Source of the DNA: a virus
Virus record (IMG/VR): IMGVR_UViG_3300046520_000116
Location: 1-49,374 of that record
Length of the DNA: 49,374 bases
Direction: 5' to 3' (one strand)
Shown piece by piece: positions 1-8,100 of the stretch. Each line of letters begins with the position of its first letter. The stretch's first letter is position 1. A model generated the notes under the pieces. The model worked only from the letters and a program-made list of their open reading frames with translations. It was not told where the DNA came from and searched no databases. Both the position numbers and the translations under genes were made by a program.

Positions 1-127
1 CGCCAGGCAGCAATTCCTGCAAGCGACTGCAAATCCAATGGACATGCAGATCCTGGGCCTTGAGGGCCGTGCTCGCCTGCTTCGCTCTGTTGGTGAAAGC
101 ATCGACATGCCTGATTTGATCCCAAAT
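1..127. repeat. Terminal repeat showing circularity
   Basis: Bases 1-127 are identical to 49248-49374. The portal reading frame continues unbroken across the join. An exact 127-bp overlap is what a de Bruijn assembler leaves at the ends of a circular contig with k=127, so the unique molecule is about 49,247 bp. It should not be read as a physical terminal repeat of the virion DNA. Confidence 0.93.
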
Positions 128-595
128 GACGAGGCCCTGAAAGCCAAGATCGCCAAGGATGCGGAAGGCCAGGCACAGCAGGGCCAGGCGCAGGCGCAGT
201 CCATGCAGGCTCAGCAGGAAATGATGCAGCAGAAAATGCAGATCGATGCTGGTAAGATACAGGCAGAAACTCAGCAGAAGCTGGCCGACGCTGAGAAAAC
301 GCAGGTTGAGACCCAGAAGCTGCTTCTGGAACTTAAAGCGATCATGGCCCAGATGGCCCAAGCAGGTATCAATGTCGGACAAATGCCACCACCAGTGCAG
401 CAGCCTGAGATGCAGGGGCAACCTCAAGGAATGCCTGGAAACCCTGGAGAGCCAGGTGGAATGGACATCCCAGTGGAAAGTGAAATGCAAAACGCCGACG
501 TCCCAATGGATGGGATGCCCGTGCAACACATGCAGCAAGGATCGCTTGGAGAAGTTGCGCAGCAGCCTGAGCCACAAGGGCAACCAGGCTTCTGA
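2..595 (+). CDS. Portal protein, C-terminal part
   Basis: This is the 3' end of the portal gene whose start is at 47347; the frame enters at base 2 and stops at 593-595. Across the join the protein is 831 residues. The part here begins after the clip/crown region and ends in a long Gln- and Met-rich helical tail (QAQAQSMQAQQEMMQQKMQ and similar), followed by a Pro/Gly-rich end. Such tails are common at the C-terminus of podovirus portals, where they form the barrel or point into the capsid. It lies directly upstream of two small genes and the scaffold gene, the usual order of a head module. Confidence 0.88.
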   Translation, partial: ARQQFLQATANPMDMQILGLEGRARLLRSVGESIDMPDLIPNDEALKAKIAKDAEGQAQQGQAQAQSMQAQQEMMQQKMQIDAGKIQAETQQKLADAEKTQVETQKLLLELKAIMAQMAQAGINVGQMPPPVQQPEMQGQPQGMPGNPGEPGGMDIPVESEMQNADVPMDGMPVQHMQQGSLGEVAQQPEPQGQPGF

Positions 596-617
596 TGTCA
601 ATTAATGCCTAATCCTA

Positions 618-664
618 CGTGAAATCTTCAGTGCCAAGGCACACAAAGTGCTGAAGATTTCACG
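618..664 (+). terminator. Perfect 14-bp inverted repeat after portal
   Basis: Arms CGTGAAATCTTCAG (618-631) and its exact reverse complement (651-664) are separated by 19 bases. There is no T-tract, so it is either a weak factor-dependent terminator or an RNA processing or stability hairpin between the portal gene and the gene at 698. Confidence 0.5.
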
Positions 665-697
665 CAGCGTCACCGAATATATCTGAGATATTGACAT

Positions 698-1132
698 ATG
701 CGAGACATTGTTCAGCAGCTTGAAGATTTCCACATGGCTGACATCAGGGATTTGAAGGTAGTCGGCGTTATGTGTTCTGCGCCGGATAGCAAGGATGCCG
801 CATTCATCAAGTTTGTTTTTGAGAATGGGTTGTCAGTCTCGATCACCAATACCGATCAGGTATTGCCAGGTGATGACGTATATCTGAACACGCACGGCTC
901 GAACCTTGCGCTGATTAATGGCTTGGACATCTCAGAGATGTATCTCAAAGACGTATTGGTCAGGGATCTTGGTGAAACCCATATTTCCATGCGATCACTT
1001 CACATTCTTGCCGATGGTCAGGTGTTTCAATGCAGATTCCAGTGCGATGGTGCACCGAATCCTTTCGGTCAACTTGAGCTGAAAACAGTGTCTCCTCGCC
1101 TTCAAACAACGACCATGGTTGATCGCGCATGA
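698..1132 (+). CDS. Hypothetical protein in head module
   Basis: A 144-residue protein of no family I recognise. It is soluble, with no membrane segment or signal peptide, and its middle looks beta-rich. The start at 698 follows only a weak purine stretch; a second ATG at 734 is an alternative start. Its stop overlaps the start of the next gene (ATGA at 1129), so the two are translationally coupled. Its position between portal and scaffold suggests a role in head assembly or a small virion component, which is inference only. Confidence 0.7.
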   Translation: MRDIVQQLEDFHMADIRDLKVVGVMCSAPDSKDAAFIKFVFENGLSVSITNTDQVLPGDDVYLNTHGSNLALINGLDISEMYLKDVLVRDLGETHISMRSLHILADGQVFQCRFQCDGAPNPFGQLELKTVSPRLQTTTMVDRA

Positions 1133-1371
1133 ATCCGACCCCCGAGCAGTACAAGGCCATTGCTCGCCTCGAGTCCAACAACAATCCGGATTGGAAGAGC
1201 TTTAAGGACGTATTGAGGTCGGCCAAGGAGGAAATGAACAAGACTCTCGAGTCAGTGACCCCTATGGAGGGCGTTTACCGAGCCCAGGGCAAATCCCTTA
1301 TCCTGTCCGACCTCATCGATTTCATTGAGCGTAGTCGCGAAATTGCGAAGGCGCACAGCGAGCGTTCGTAA
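1129..1371 (+). CDS. Small hypothetical head-module protein
   Basis: An 80-residue, highly charged and mainly helical protein. It starts in a 4-base overlap with the preceding gene. Small helical proteins are common between portal and scaffold genes in podoviruses, but no specific function can be given. It is the last gene before the promoter-like site at 1411. Confidence 0.72.
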   Translation: MNPTPEQYKAIARLESNNNPDWKSFKDVLRSAKEEMNKTLESVTPMEGVYRAQGKSLILSDLIDFIERSREIAKAHSERS

Positions 1372-1394
1372 CGGCAATATATATTTGATAACAA

Positions 1395-1432
1395 AGCTAT
1401 TGTTTATTGCCGAACCACTGATTTATCTTTAA
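1395..1432 (+). promoter_or_regulatory. Candidate late promoter P1 (capsid)
   Basis: The segment 1411-1422 reads CGAACCACTGAT and is identical to 43019-43030 upstream of the lysis genes. Both are followed by a T/A-rich stretch (TTATCT here). Both sit in non-coding leaders that later carry an AACGTCG-type hairpin. A phage-specific late promoter or activator site is the simplest reading. No start point can be fixed from sequence alone. Confidence 0.5.
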
Positions 1433-1509
1433 ATCTGCTCACAAGATCAACGGCCACGAACTTGTGAATCCAACCCAAAACAGCGAACCCAGGCATTCCC
1501 TGCTCGCAT

Positions 1510-1530
1510 AACGTCGTGAGACGTCAAGGA
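1510..1530 (+). promoter_or_regulatory. 5' leader hairpin of scaffold gene
   Basis: ACGTC and GACGT (1511-1515, 1520-1524) form a 5-bp stem closed by a GTGA (GNRA-type) loop, 13 bases before the scaffold start codon. Near-identical hairpins precede the capsid gene (2491) and the holin gene (43234). Confidence 0.55.
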
Positions 1531-1537
1531 TATACAA

Positions 1538-2473
1538 ATGCTTCCACGTGCAGTCCAAGCGCAAGTTGACGCAGCTGAAAAGCTGTATGAACAGATGAAC
1601 ACTCAATCTGCTGAAGGCAATCCTGGGGAACTCCCAGCTGCTGTAAATGCTGATTCGCAACCCGCTGCTGAACCCAAGCCACAAGTGCAAGCCGAGTTCC
1701 AGGAGTCGAAAGACGCCGGGTATTGGAAACATCGCTTTGATGTCCTCCAAGGCAAGTACAACGCTGAAGTACCAGCGCTGCGTCGAGAGAATTCGGAACT
1801 TACTTCCAAAGTCGAACGGCTGGAAAAACAGATCGAAAGCGCCGCTGGTGCTGGATCTGCTGTTGACCGCGCACAGAGCGCCGTTAATAACCTTACGCCG
1901 CAAGAGATCGAAGAGTTCGGCCCGGATCTGGTTAATTTGATCCAACGTGTTGCTGGTAATGGCGCTGGTGAGCAAGAGAGCCTGAAGAACATTCAGGGCA
2001 AGCTCGACATGCTTGAAAAAGAGCGTGAGCAAGAGCGCCAGAGTGCGCACGAGCAATCGCGAAAACAAGCGGAAGAGTCTTTCCTGACTGGCCTGGCAAA
2101 ACAAGTGCCTAACTGGCAAGAGATCAACGCTGACCAGAACTTCCTGACATGGCTCGATGGTACTGAGCCCGTGACCGGCGAGAGATGGCAGTCGTTGTTG
2201 GACAAAGCGAGTGGTGATTTTGATTACTACCGTGTAGCCCACATCTTTACTTCGTTTGCTGGCAAACAGGCTCCAAAGTCCAGAATTCCGGACGACATCG
2301 TTCAGCCAAGCCAATCACGTGCCGGCAATGCTGAACCTGTACCTGGCCGCATCTGGACTAATGCCGATATCGGCAAGTTCTTCAAAGAAATCGGTAAGTA
2401 TTCTCGTGAAGAGGCTGCCGCAATCGAGAAGGACATCTTTGCTGCAAGTTCTGAAGGTCGAGTGCGCGGCTAA
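1538..2473 (+). CDS. Scaffolding protein
   Basis: A 311-residue acidic protein directly upstream of the major capsid gene, where podovirus scaffolds lie. The N-terminal half is rich in Ala, Glu, Gln and Pro. A coiled-coil region follows (about residues 65-105, LRRENSELTSKVERLEKQ). A second charged helix runs from about 145 to 185 (KLDMLEKEREQERQ). The C-terminal end is charged and helical, the part that binds coat protein in known scaffolds. It probably directs procapsid assembly and leaves or is cleaved before packaging. Start chosen at the first ATG after the leader hairpin. Confidence 0.82.
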   Translation: MLPRAVQAQVDAAEKLYEQMNTQSAEGNPGELPAAVNADSQPAAEPKPQVQAEFQESKDAGYWKHRFDVLQGKYNAEVPALRRENSELTSKVERLEKQIESAAGAGSAVDRAQSAVNNLTPQEIEEFGPDLVNLIQRVAGNGAGEQESLKNIQGKLDMLEKEREQERQSAHEQSRKQAEESFLTGLAKQVPNWQEINADQNFLTWLDGTEPVTGERWQSLLDKASGDFDYYRVAHIFTSFAGKQAPKSRIPDDIVQPSQSRAGNAEPVPGRIWTNADIGKFFKEIGKYSREEAAAIEKDIFAASSEGRVRG

Positions 2474-2490
2474 TTGCGCCTCACCAAATT

Positions 2491-2510
2491 AACGTCGTGA
2501 TGACGTAAAC
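2491..2510 (+). promoter_or_regulatory. 5' leader hairpin of capsid gene
   Basis: AACGTCGTGATGACGTAAAC gives a 5-bp ACGTC/GACGT stem with a 5-base loop, 22 bases before the capsid start. It shares ten leading bases with the scaffold-leader element at 1510, and resembles that at 43234. Confidence 0.55.
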
Positions 2511-2532
2511 CCATTGTTTTGGAGATTCACAA

Positions 2533-3474
2533 ATGACTGGCCTCGCTCGCGCTGTTGGCACCCCTAACCTGGGTTCCGCTGGCACCACTGGTTTTACCCC
2601 GATCCTGTGGAGTTCCAAACTGCAGCAAAAGTTGTACGGTGCCACCGTGTACGGTGACATCGCTAACACCGACTACGAAGGTGAGATCTCGGCCAAGGGT
2701 GACAAAGTTGTCATCCGTACCGTGCCGACCCTGACCATCCGCGACTACGTTGTTGGTGGTGGTCTGACCTACGAAAAGCCGACCTCCGACTCCATCGAGC
2801 TGGTTGTCGACAAAGCGAAGTATTTCGCGTTCGAAGTGAACAACATCGAAGCGTACCAGAGCGACCTGAAGCTCATGGACGAGTTCTCCACCGATGGTGG
2901 CGAGCAAATGAAGATGCACATCGATACCGACCTGCTGGGCAGTCACTACGCTCAGTGCGCGGATGCCAACGCCGGTGACGCCGCTGGTGTGAAATCGGGC
3001 GCCTTCAACATGGGCAAGGCCGGTGCTCCAGTCCTGATCAACAAAGCCAACATCGTCGACTACATCGTCGACTGCGGCTCGATCCTGGACGAGCAGAACG
3101 TGCCGGTCGAAGGCCGTTACATCGTGTTGCCCGCGTGGATGAACGGGATGCTGAAGAAGTCCGATCTGCGTGACGCGTCCGTAATGGGCGATGCCACCTC
3201 GGTCATCCGTAACGGCCTGATCGGCATGGTCGACCGCTTTAAGGTCTACTCCAGCAACCATCTGTCGACTGTCGACGACGTTGCTGCTGGCAAGCAGGCC
3301 ACAAACGTTCTGTTTGGTCACAAAAAAGGCATCACCTTCGCCTCGCAAATGACCAGCATGGAAACGCTGTCGAACCCAACTGACTTCGGTAAGTTGATTC
3401 GCGGCCTGAACGTTTACGGTTCGTCCGTGATCGATCCAAACGCAATCGGCCATCTGTACGCCGCTCGCGGTTAA
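2533..3474 (+). CDS. Major capsid protein
   Basis: A 313-residue HK97-fold-type coat protein, recognised from its place after the scaffold, its size and its sequence style. The N-terminus gives FTPILWSSKLQQKLY, then a beta-rich middle (KVVIRTVPTLTIRDY; YFAFEVNNIEAYQSD) and a C-terminal part with RYIVLPAWMNGML. It carries no extra Ig-like domain. Codon choice is strongly optimised (GTC, CTG, GGT, AAC dominant), as expected for the most abundant virion protein. The start follows GGAGATTCACAA, a good Shine-Dalgarno site. Confidence 0.9.
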   Translation: MTGLARAVGTPNLGSAGTTGFTPILWSSKLQQKLYGATVYGDIANTDYEGEISAKGDKVVIRTVPTLTIRDYVVGGGLTYEKPTSDSIELVVDKAKYFAFEVNNIEAYQSDLKLMDEFSTDGGEQMKMHIDTDLLGSHYAQCADANAGDAAGVKSGAFNMGKAGAPVLINKANIVDYIVDCGSILDEQNVPVEGRYIVLPAWMNGMLKKSDLRDASVMGDATSVIRNGLIGMVDRFKVYSSNHLSTVDDVAAGKQATNVLFGHKKGITFASQMTSMETLSNPTDFGKLIRGLNVYGSSVIDPNAIGHLYAARG

Positions 3475-3495
3475 CACCCCCGCAACACCTGGGAA

Positions 3496-3520
3496 GCCGC
3501 CCGAAAGGGCGGCAACCTTT
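3496..3520 (+). terminator. Hairpin terminator after capsid gene
   Basis: GCCGCCC (3496-3502), loop GAAA, GGGCGGC (3507-3513), followed by AACCTTT. A strong stem with a poor T-run, so it is probably a partial terminator that lowers expression of the genes beyond the coat gene. Confidence 0.65.
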
Positions 3521-3543
3521 GCCTACAAAAGATGGAGTATCAA

Positions 3544-3894
3544 ATGACTGCATCCGAGCTCATCGACGCCATCAACCTGGCTGCCGATAAGAATTCCCTT
3601 GAATCTCTGCTTGCCGAAGCCAAGCCTGAGATCCAGATCGACAAGCGCAAAGGCTTGGCGACAATCAAAACCGACGTAATCAATCAACTCCAGGGTCAAA
3701 CAGACAATATCCGTCAATTGCCACAATCCGGCGATGACAAGATTGTTTTGCCTGAAATTGACGATGGCGAGGTTTTTCAGGAAGAAAAGGTTGTTGAACA
3801 GCGCAACCGAATCGTCGTTAACACCGTAAACGGTCGCCTGCTCATGTGGACGCCGATCCTGGCCAAAACCGCTGGTTTCAAAGAGGTCGAGTAA
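3544..3894 (+). CDS. Hypothetical head protein with LEM/HeH-like start
   Basis: A 116-residue protein just after the coat gene. GGAG at 3535-3538 sets the start at 3544 rather than the ATG at 3532. The first 45 residues (helices around ELIDAINLAADKNSLESLL) resemble small HeH/LEM-type helical modules seen in phage head genes, a tentative match. The C-terminus (NRIVVNTVNGRLLMWTPILA) looks beta-rich. It may be a minor head, decoration or completion protein. Its stop overlaps the next start (TAATG). Confidence 0.68.
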   Translation: MTASELIDAINLAADKNSLESLLAEAKPEIQIDKRKGLATIKTDVINQLQGQTDNIRQLPQSGDDKIVLPEIDDGEVFQEEKVVEQRNRIVVNTVNGRLLMWTPILAKTAGFKEVE

Positions 3895-4565
3895 TGCTGA
3901 CAGTTGGAGATCTCCTTGTGCGTGCTCGCCGGATTCTGCAGGAGATCTCGGCAGATGGCACGCGCTGGACAAACATTGAGCTGGTCGACTGGCTGAACGA
4001 AGCCTACGCAACCATTGTCGATATCTGCCCGAGTGCCTACAGCATTACGTCGGAAATGACCTGCGTGGCCGGCACTCGCCAGACGATCCCTGAAGAGGCC
4101 GAGCGCCTGATCGACGTCATCCGCAACACGTCGACTGATGCCGGTGGAGCGATCATCACCAGGACGTCCAGAGAGGCCATGAACGCCTCTCGCCGTCGTT
4201 GGCATGGTGAGCCGCAGACCAACTCGCTGGAAAACTACATGATCGATGTCATGGATCAGCGGCATTTTTACGTGTACCCGCCTGCGACCGACACGGCCAC
4301 CTTGGAGATCCTGTACTCCCGAGTTCCGGAAAATCACCTGCCTGCAGAAGCCATGGTCACATCGACTGAACGCCTGCGCCTAAGCGATACGTATGCTCCC
4401 ATCCTGCTCGACCTGGTCTTGGCTCGCGCCTTTTCCAAGGACGCGGAAACGGCAGCAAACGCTCAACGGGCACAGATGCACTCGCAGTCGGCTACCGCTG
4501 CCCTGGGCCTCAAGATCCAGTCCATTTCGCCTTCGCCTAGTCCTGCTGGAGCGCCGCAGCAATGA
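3894..4565 (+). CDS. Head-tail adaptor protein (DUF6682-like)
   Basis: A 223-residue protein with a helical N-terminus (LLVRARRILQEISADGTRWTNIELVDWLNEA) typical of podovirus head-completion or adaptor proteins that bind under the portal. The middle is beta-rich, and the C-terminal helix (YAPILLDLVLARAFSKDAETAANAQR) is also characteristic. The start at 3894 overlaps the previous stop, so coupled translation is likely; an in-frame upstream ATG at 3846 lies inside the previous gene. It probably forms the ring joining portal and tail. Confidence 0.75.
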   Translation: MLTVGDLLVRARRILQEISADGTRWTNIELVDWLNEAYATIVDICPSAYSITSEMTCVAGTRQTIPEEAERLIDVIRNTSTDAGGAIITRTSREAMNASRRRWHGEPQTNSLENYMIDVMDQRHFYVYPPATDTATLEILYSRVPENHLPAEAMVTSTERLRLSDTYAPILLDLVLARAFSKDAETAANAQRAQMHSQSATAALGLKIQSISPSPSPAGAPQQ

Positions 4566-5128
4566 CGATTACTACCGCCGAAATGGCCGAAACCCTGTCC
4601 ATCGAATTGCCTTCGTGCCCGCTTGCAACCATCCGGGACATGATTCGTTGGGCTCAAAGAGAGCTTTGCTCAGAAGGCAACGCCTGGATCAGTCGTGGCG
4701 AGCCTGTGGTTGCGGCTGCCGATACCGACTACGCCGAGCTTGAGATCCCGGTTGGTGCCGAGGCCATCAGGATCATCAGCCTTAACTCTGATGGCAGAGT
4801 CCTGCGCCCTGGCATTGATTACACGCAAACCGGGCCGAACTCGATTGTGTTCCTGTCGCGCCCGACATCCGCGATGGTCTACGGCGAGCTGGCATGCCGG
4901 CCAAGTGCTGGTCTTGATATGCCGCCAGAGATCCTGACGCGCTGGAGCGAGGCTTTGATGGACGGTGCCAGATACCGCCTGTTCATGCTTCCACAGTCGT
5001 GGCGTGAGCCAAACCTGGCTGAGTTCTTCCGCAGGAAGTTCATGGATTCGCAGGCGGATTGTCGTTCTATTTCGCGAAGCGGCTACCAGGCCGGATCAGT
5101 AAAAATGCAATTCCCGAGGTTCATCTAA
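4562..5128 (+). CDS. Second adaptor or tail protein
   Basis: A 188-residue protein overlapping the previous gene by 4 bases. It has the same overall plan as the adaptor before it: a helical N-terminus, a beta-rich centre with FLSRPTSAMVYGELACRPS, and a helical end (ILTRWSEALMDGARYRLFM). The likely role is a further ring component of the portal-tail junction, where the fibre or nozzle docks. Family assignment rests on architecture and position, not on a diagnostic motif. Confidence 0.65.
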   Translation: MTITTAEMAETLSIELPSCPLATIRDMIRWAQRELCSEGNAWISRGEPVVAAADTDYAELEIPVGAEAIRIISLNSDGRVLRPGIDYTQTGPNSIVFLSRPTSAMVYGELACRPSAGLDMPPEILTRWSEALMDGARYRLFMLPQSWREPNLAEFFRRKFMDSQADCRSISRSGYQAGSVKMQFPRFI

Positions 5129-8100
5129 ATGCTTAAAACGACCACAGTCAAAGTCCGCGTTACGACCCCAACCGGTGAGCTGGTTGTCGGTGCAGCGGTA
5201 CAGGCACGCCTCCAGAACTTCGGCATCGACCACATCGAGGGCTTGCTTGACCGCAGCCGCATCAACGCAACCACCGGCATCGATGGCATCGCGACCCTGC
5301 ATTTGTGGCCAAACATGGAGGGCACGACCGACGTCCAGTACAGGATCACGGCCCGTAACGCCGATGGTTCCAAGCTGGTAGACGAGCAGGTCAGCGTACC
5401 TGAGACAGACTCCGTCGTCTGGTTTCATGACATCCTGATGCTGCCTCCGCCGAGCGCCAAGCCATACGACGAAGCGGCCATCGAGATCATCATCCAGAAC
5501 CGTGTGGAGTCTGCCGCCTCAGCTGCTGCTGCCAAGGTGTCGGAGACCAATGCGAAGGAAAGTGAGACCAACGCCAAATCTTCGGAGCTAATCTCGGTCG
5601 GTATCGCTGAGGATATGGAAGCGCTGTACGGTGATGCCAACGACATTCACCAAGCTGCCGATGAATCAAAGGCGGCTGCGGCTGCTGCTTTGGTCAGCGA
5701 AACGAATGCGAAGGAAAGCGAAGTAAATGCTGCCGAAAGCGAAGTAAATGCGAAGGCGAGCGAAGTTGCTTCCGGCCTGAGCGAGACGAATTCCAAGGCT
5801 TCTGAAGTCGCTACCATCGCTGCAGCCCAGGAAATCCTTAGCCTGTACGACGACGTGGCCGGTATTCATGCCGACGCAATTGCATCTGCAGCATCTGCCG
5901 CAGAAGCTTCGCAATCCGAAGTAAATGCGAAGGCGAGCGAACTCAATGCGAAGGACAGCGAAGATGCTGCCCTGGCCGCTAGTTTGGCTGCAAAGGATTC
6001 CGAGGTGAAGGCCAAGGCATCCGAGACCGCTGCCGGACTGAGCGAAACCGCCGCTGCCGGAAGTGCTACCGACGCAGAAGCCTCGGCTGATGCCGCTGCT
6101 GTATCGGCTGCCGCTGCACTGGTTTCCGAGCAGAATGCCAAAGCTTCTGAGTTGGCCACAAAAGATATCTACGACCAGGTTGGTGAGGAAAGCGCAGGGG
6201 TTATCGACGCAATCAGCGCCGCAACCGCTGCTGCCAACGCTGCCAACGCTGCCGCTGGTGTAGCCAACTCCGGGGCCATTGCCGCATACAATGCAGCCGA
6301 TGAAGCCACTGCCGCTTTGATAGCAAACCAAGCTGCTTTGGACACAGCGACTGCTCGGAGTATTGCTGCTTCGAACGACGCGGCCTCGGCTCAGACAACC
6401 GCAAACGACGCTCACGGTGTTGCGGACGCAGCGACTACCCAAGCTGCCCAGGCAAGGGCTGACGTGCAGGTTATGCAGGGTAAGATTGATGCTCTGCCTA
6501 CGGACTTTGCGAGCCCAGAAGAAGTGGCCGACATGAAGTTGGATGTCGCTGACCTTAAGGCCACAGTGCAGGAAGCGAACCTCACTGATCTGACGTTCTC
6601 TACATTCGGCAAAAGTGTCGTAGCCGGCGCAAATGCCGCCGCAGTTGTCGATCTGCTCGAACTTGGCACGGCTGCACTCGCTGACATCCAGTCCGGCGCG
6701 TACGACGTTGCCCTGCAAAAACTGATGGCCACTGGCGCGTTTGGCCTGGGTGGATACCTTGGCACCTATGGCGCAATGGATTCGGCGATGACCGGGTTCT
6801 ACACCGTCTCGGCCACTGACGCCCCGGCATCCGGCACGCACGATTACCACGTCATCAATCTGGCCGGCACCGACTCTGTGACTCAGCTGTGGTTCAGCAC
6901 CGGAGCCAACGTAAAGTTGTATGCCCGTCACGGCGCAAGAGTGTCCGATTCCACTTCCTGGTCAACCTTCGTTCCTATGTCGGGAGGAGGCGGCAGCAGC
7001 GCTGATATCGAAGTTCTGGAAACAGCGGTAGCGGCTCTGGAGTCAGCAATGACCTCGGTAACCAACACTGCTAACAATGCAGCAACAGACATCCAGGCAC
7101 TCAAGACCTCCGTTGGCACCGTCAACGTTGTCGCCCTGAAAGCAACTGCCGACGCAACCAAAGTGACTGCTGACGAGGCCGCTGCCGACATCGCCGAGAT
7201 GCGCGACTCTGGTGGTTTGAGCCAGGATGTCCGGGTAAACGACATCACTCCGTTTGGGTGGAGTGTTGCTAAGGCCGTCGATGCAGATGCTGCCAAGGTT
7301 CTTCTGGAAATCGCGGAGCAGACCGGGGAGTTCGCCCTGAAGGCTGACTTTGACCAGGTCGCAATCCGTGTTGGTGCGACTGAAAACGCGGTTAGCAATG
7401 CACAGACCAGCGCAACCAACGCCGGCACCGCAGCCGCAAATGCTCAGGCAAGTGCCGATGATGCCCAGGCTACAGCTGACGCGACTGCGGCCTTGTTTGC
7501 CGACTCAAACGTCAACGCCTTGCGCACCCAGGTCAACAGTTTGGACACAAACGTCGATACGCTGACGATTCGTGTAAATCACCTGGACGGCGATGGTGCT
7601 ATCGACGTTGCTGATCTTGATGCCAAGGTCGACTCGATCACTGAGCTTGGTTGGAGCATTGTCCAGGCGCTGACGGCTGGTGACATCAAAACTGCCTTGG
7701 CCCTTGGTACTGCCGCAAGTGCCGCAGTCCAAACATCTGCGACTGACAAGACTGCCGGCGCACTGTTGAAAGTCGGAGCTTTTGGTCTTGGCGGTGGGGC
7801 TATTCCAGTAACAGATCTTGGCTCACTGACGCTTGAGAACGGTATCTACAGCATCAGCAACGTAACAGCTACCACTCCGGCCAAGTTGCCAATGGGTGCG
7901 ACTGCGGCTGAATACGTTGTCCTGCACATGGGCCGGACGAACAACATTTTCGTCCAGGTTGCGATCACTGTCAGCCTGGCAACGCCGAAGCTGTTTTTCC
8001 GCAAAGTCAGCGGCATCTCTGCGGGTGACGCTAGCGATTGGATCGAGCCTGGCTCTGCCGGTAACTCCGAGCTGGCTCAAATGCAGGCCGACATCATTTC

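Noticed and set aside
1439-2314. 291-residue open frame on the - strand across the scaffold gene
   Set aside because: It is the mirror of scaffold coding sequence, rich in Leu/Ser/Arg shadows, with no RBS and no domain.
2527-3477. 316-residue - strand frame across the capsid gene
   Set aside because: It exactly shadows the strongly codon-biased coat gene; Val/His/Asp-rich composition is typical of such shadows.
5666-6931. 421-residue - strand frame inside the tail fibre
   Set aside because: Gly/Ser/Cys-rich shadow of the Ala-rich repeat region; no start signal and no plausible fold.
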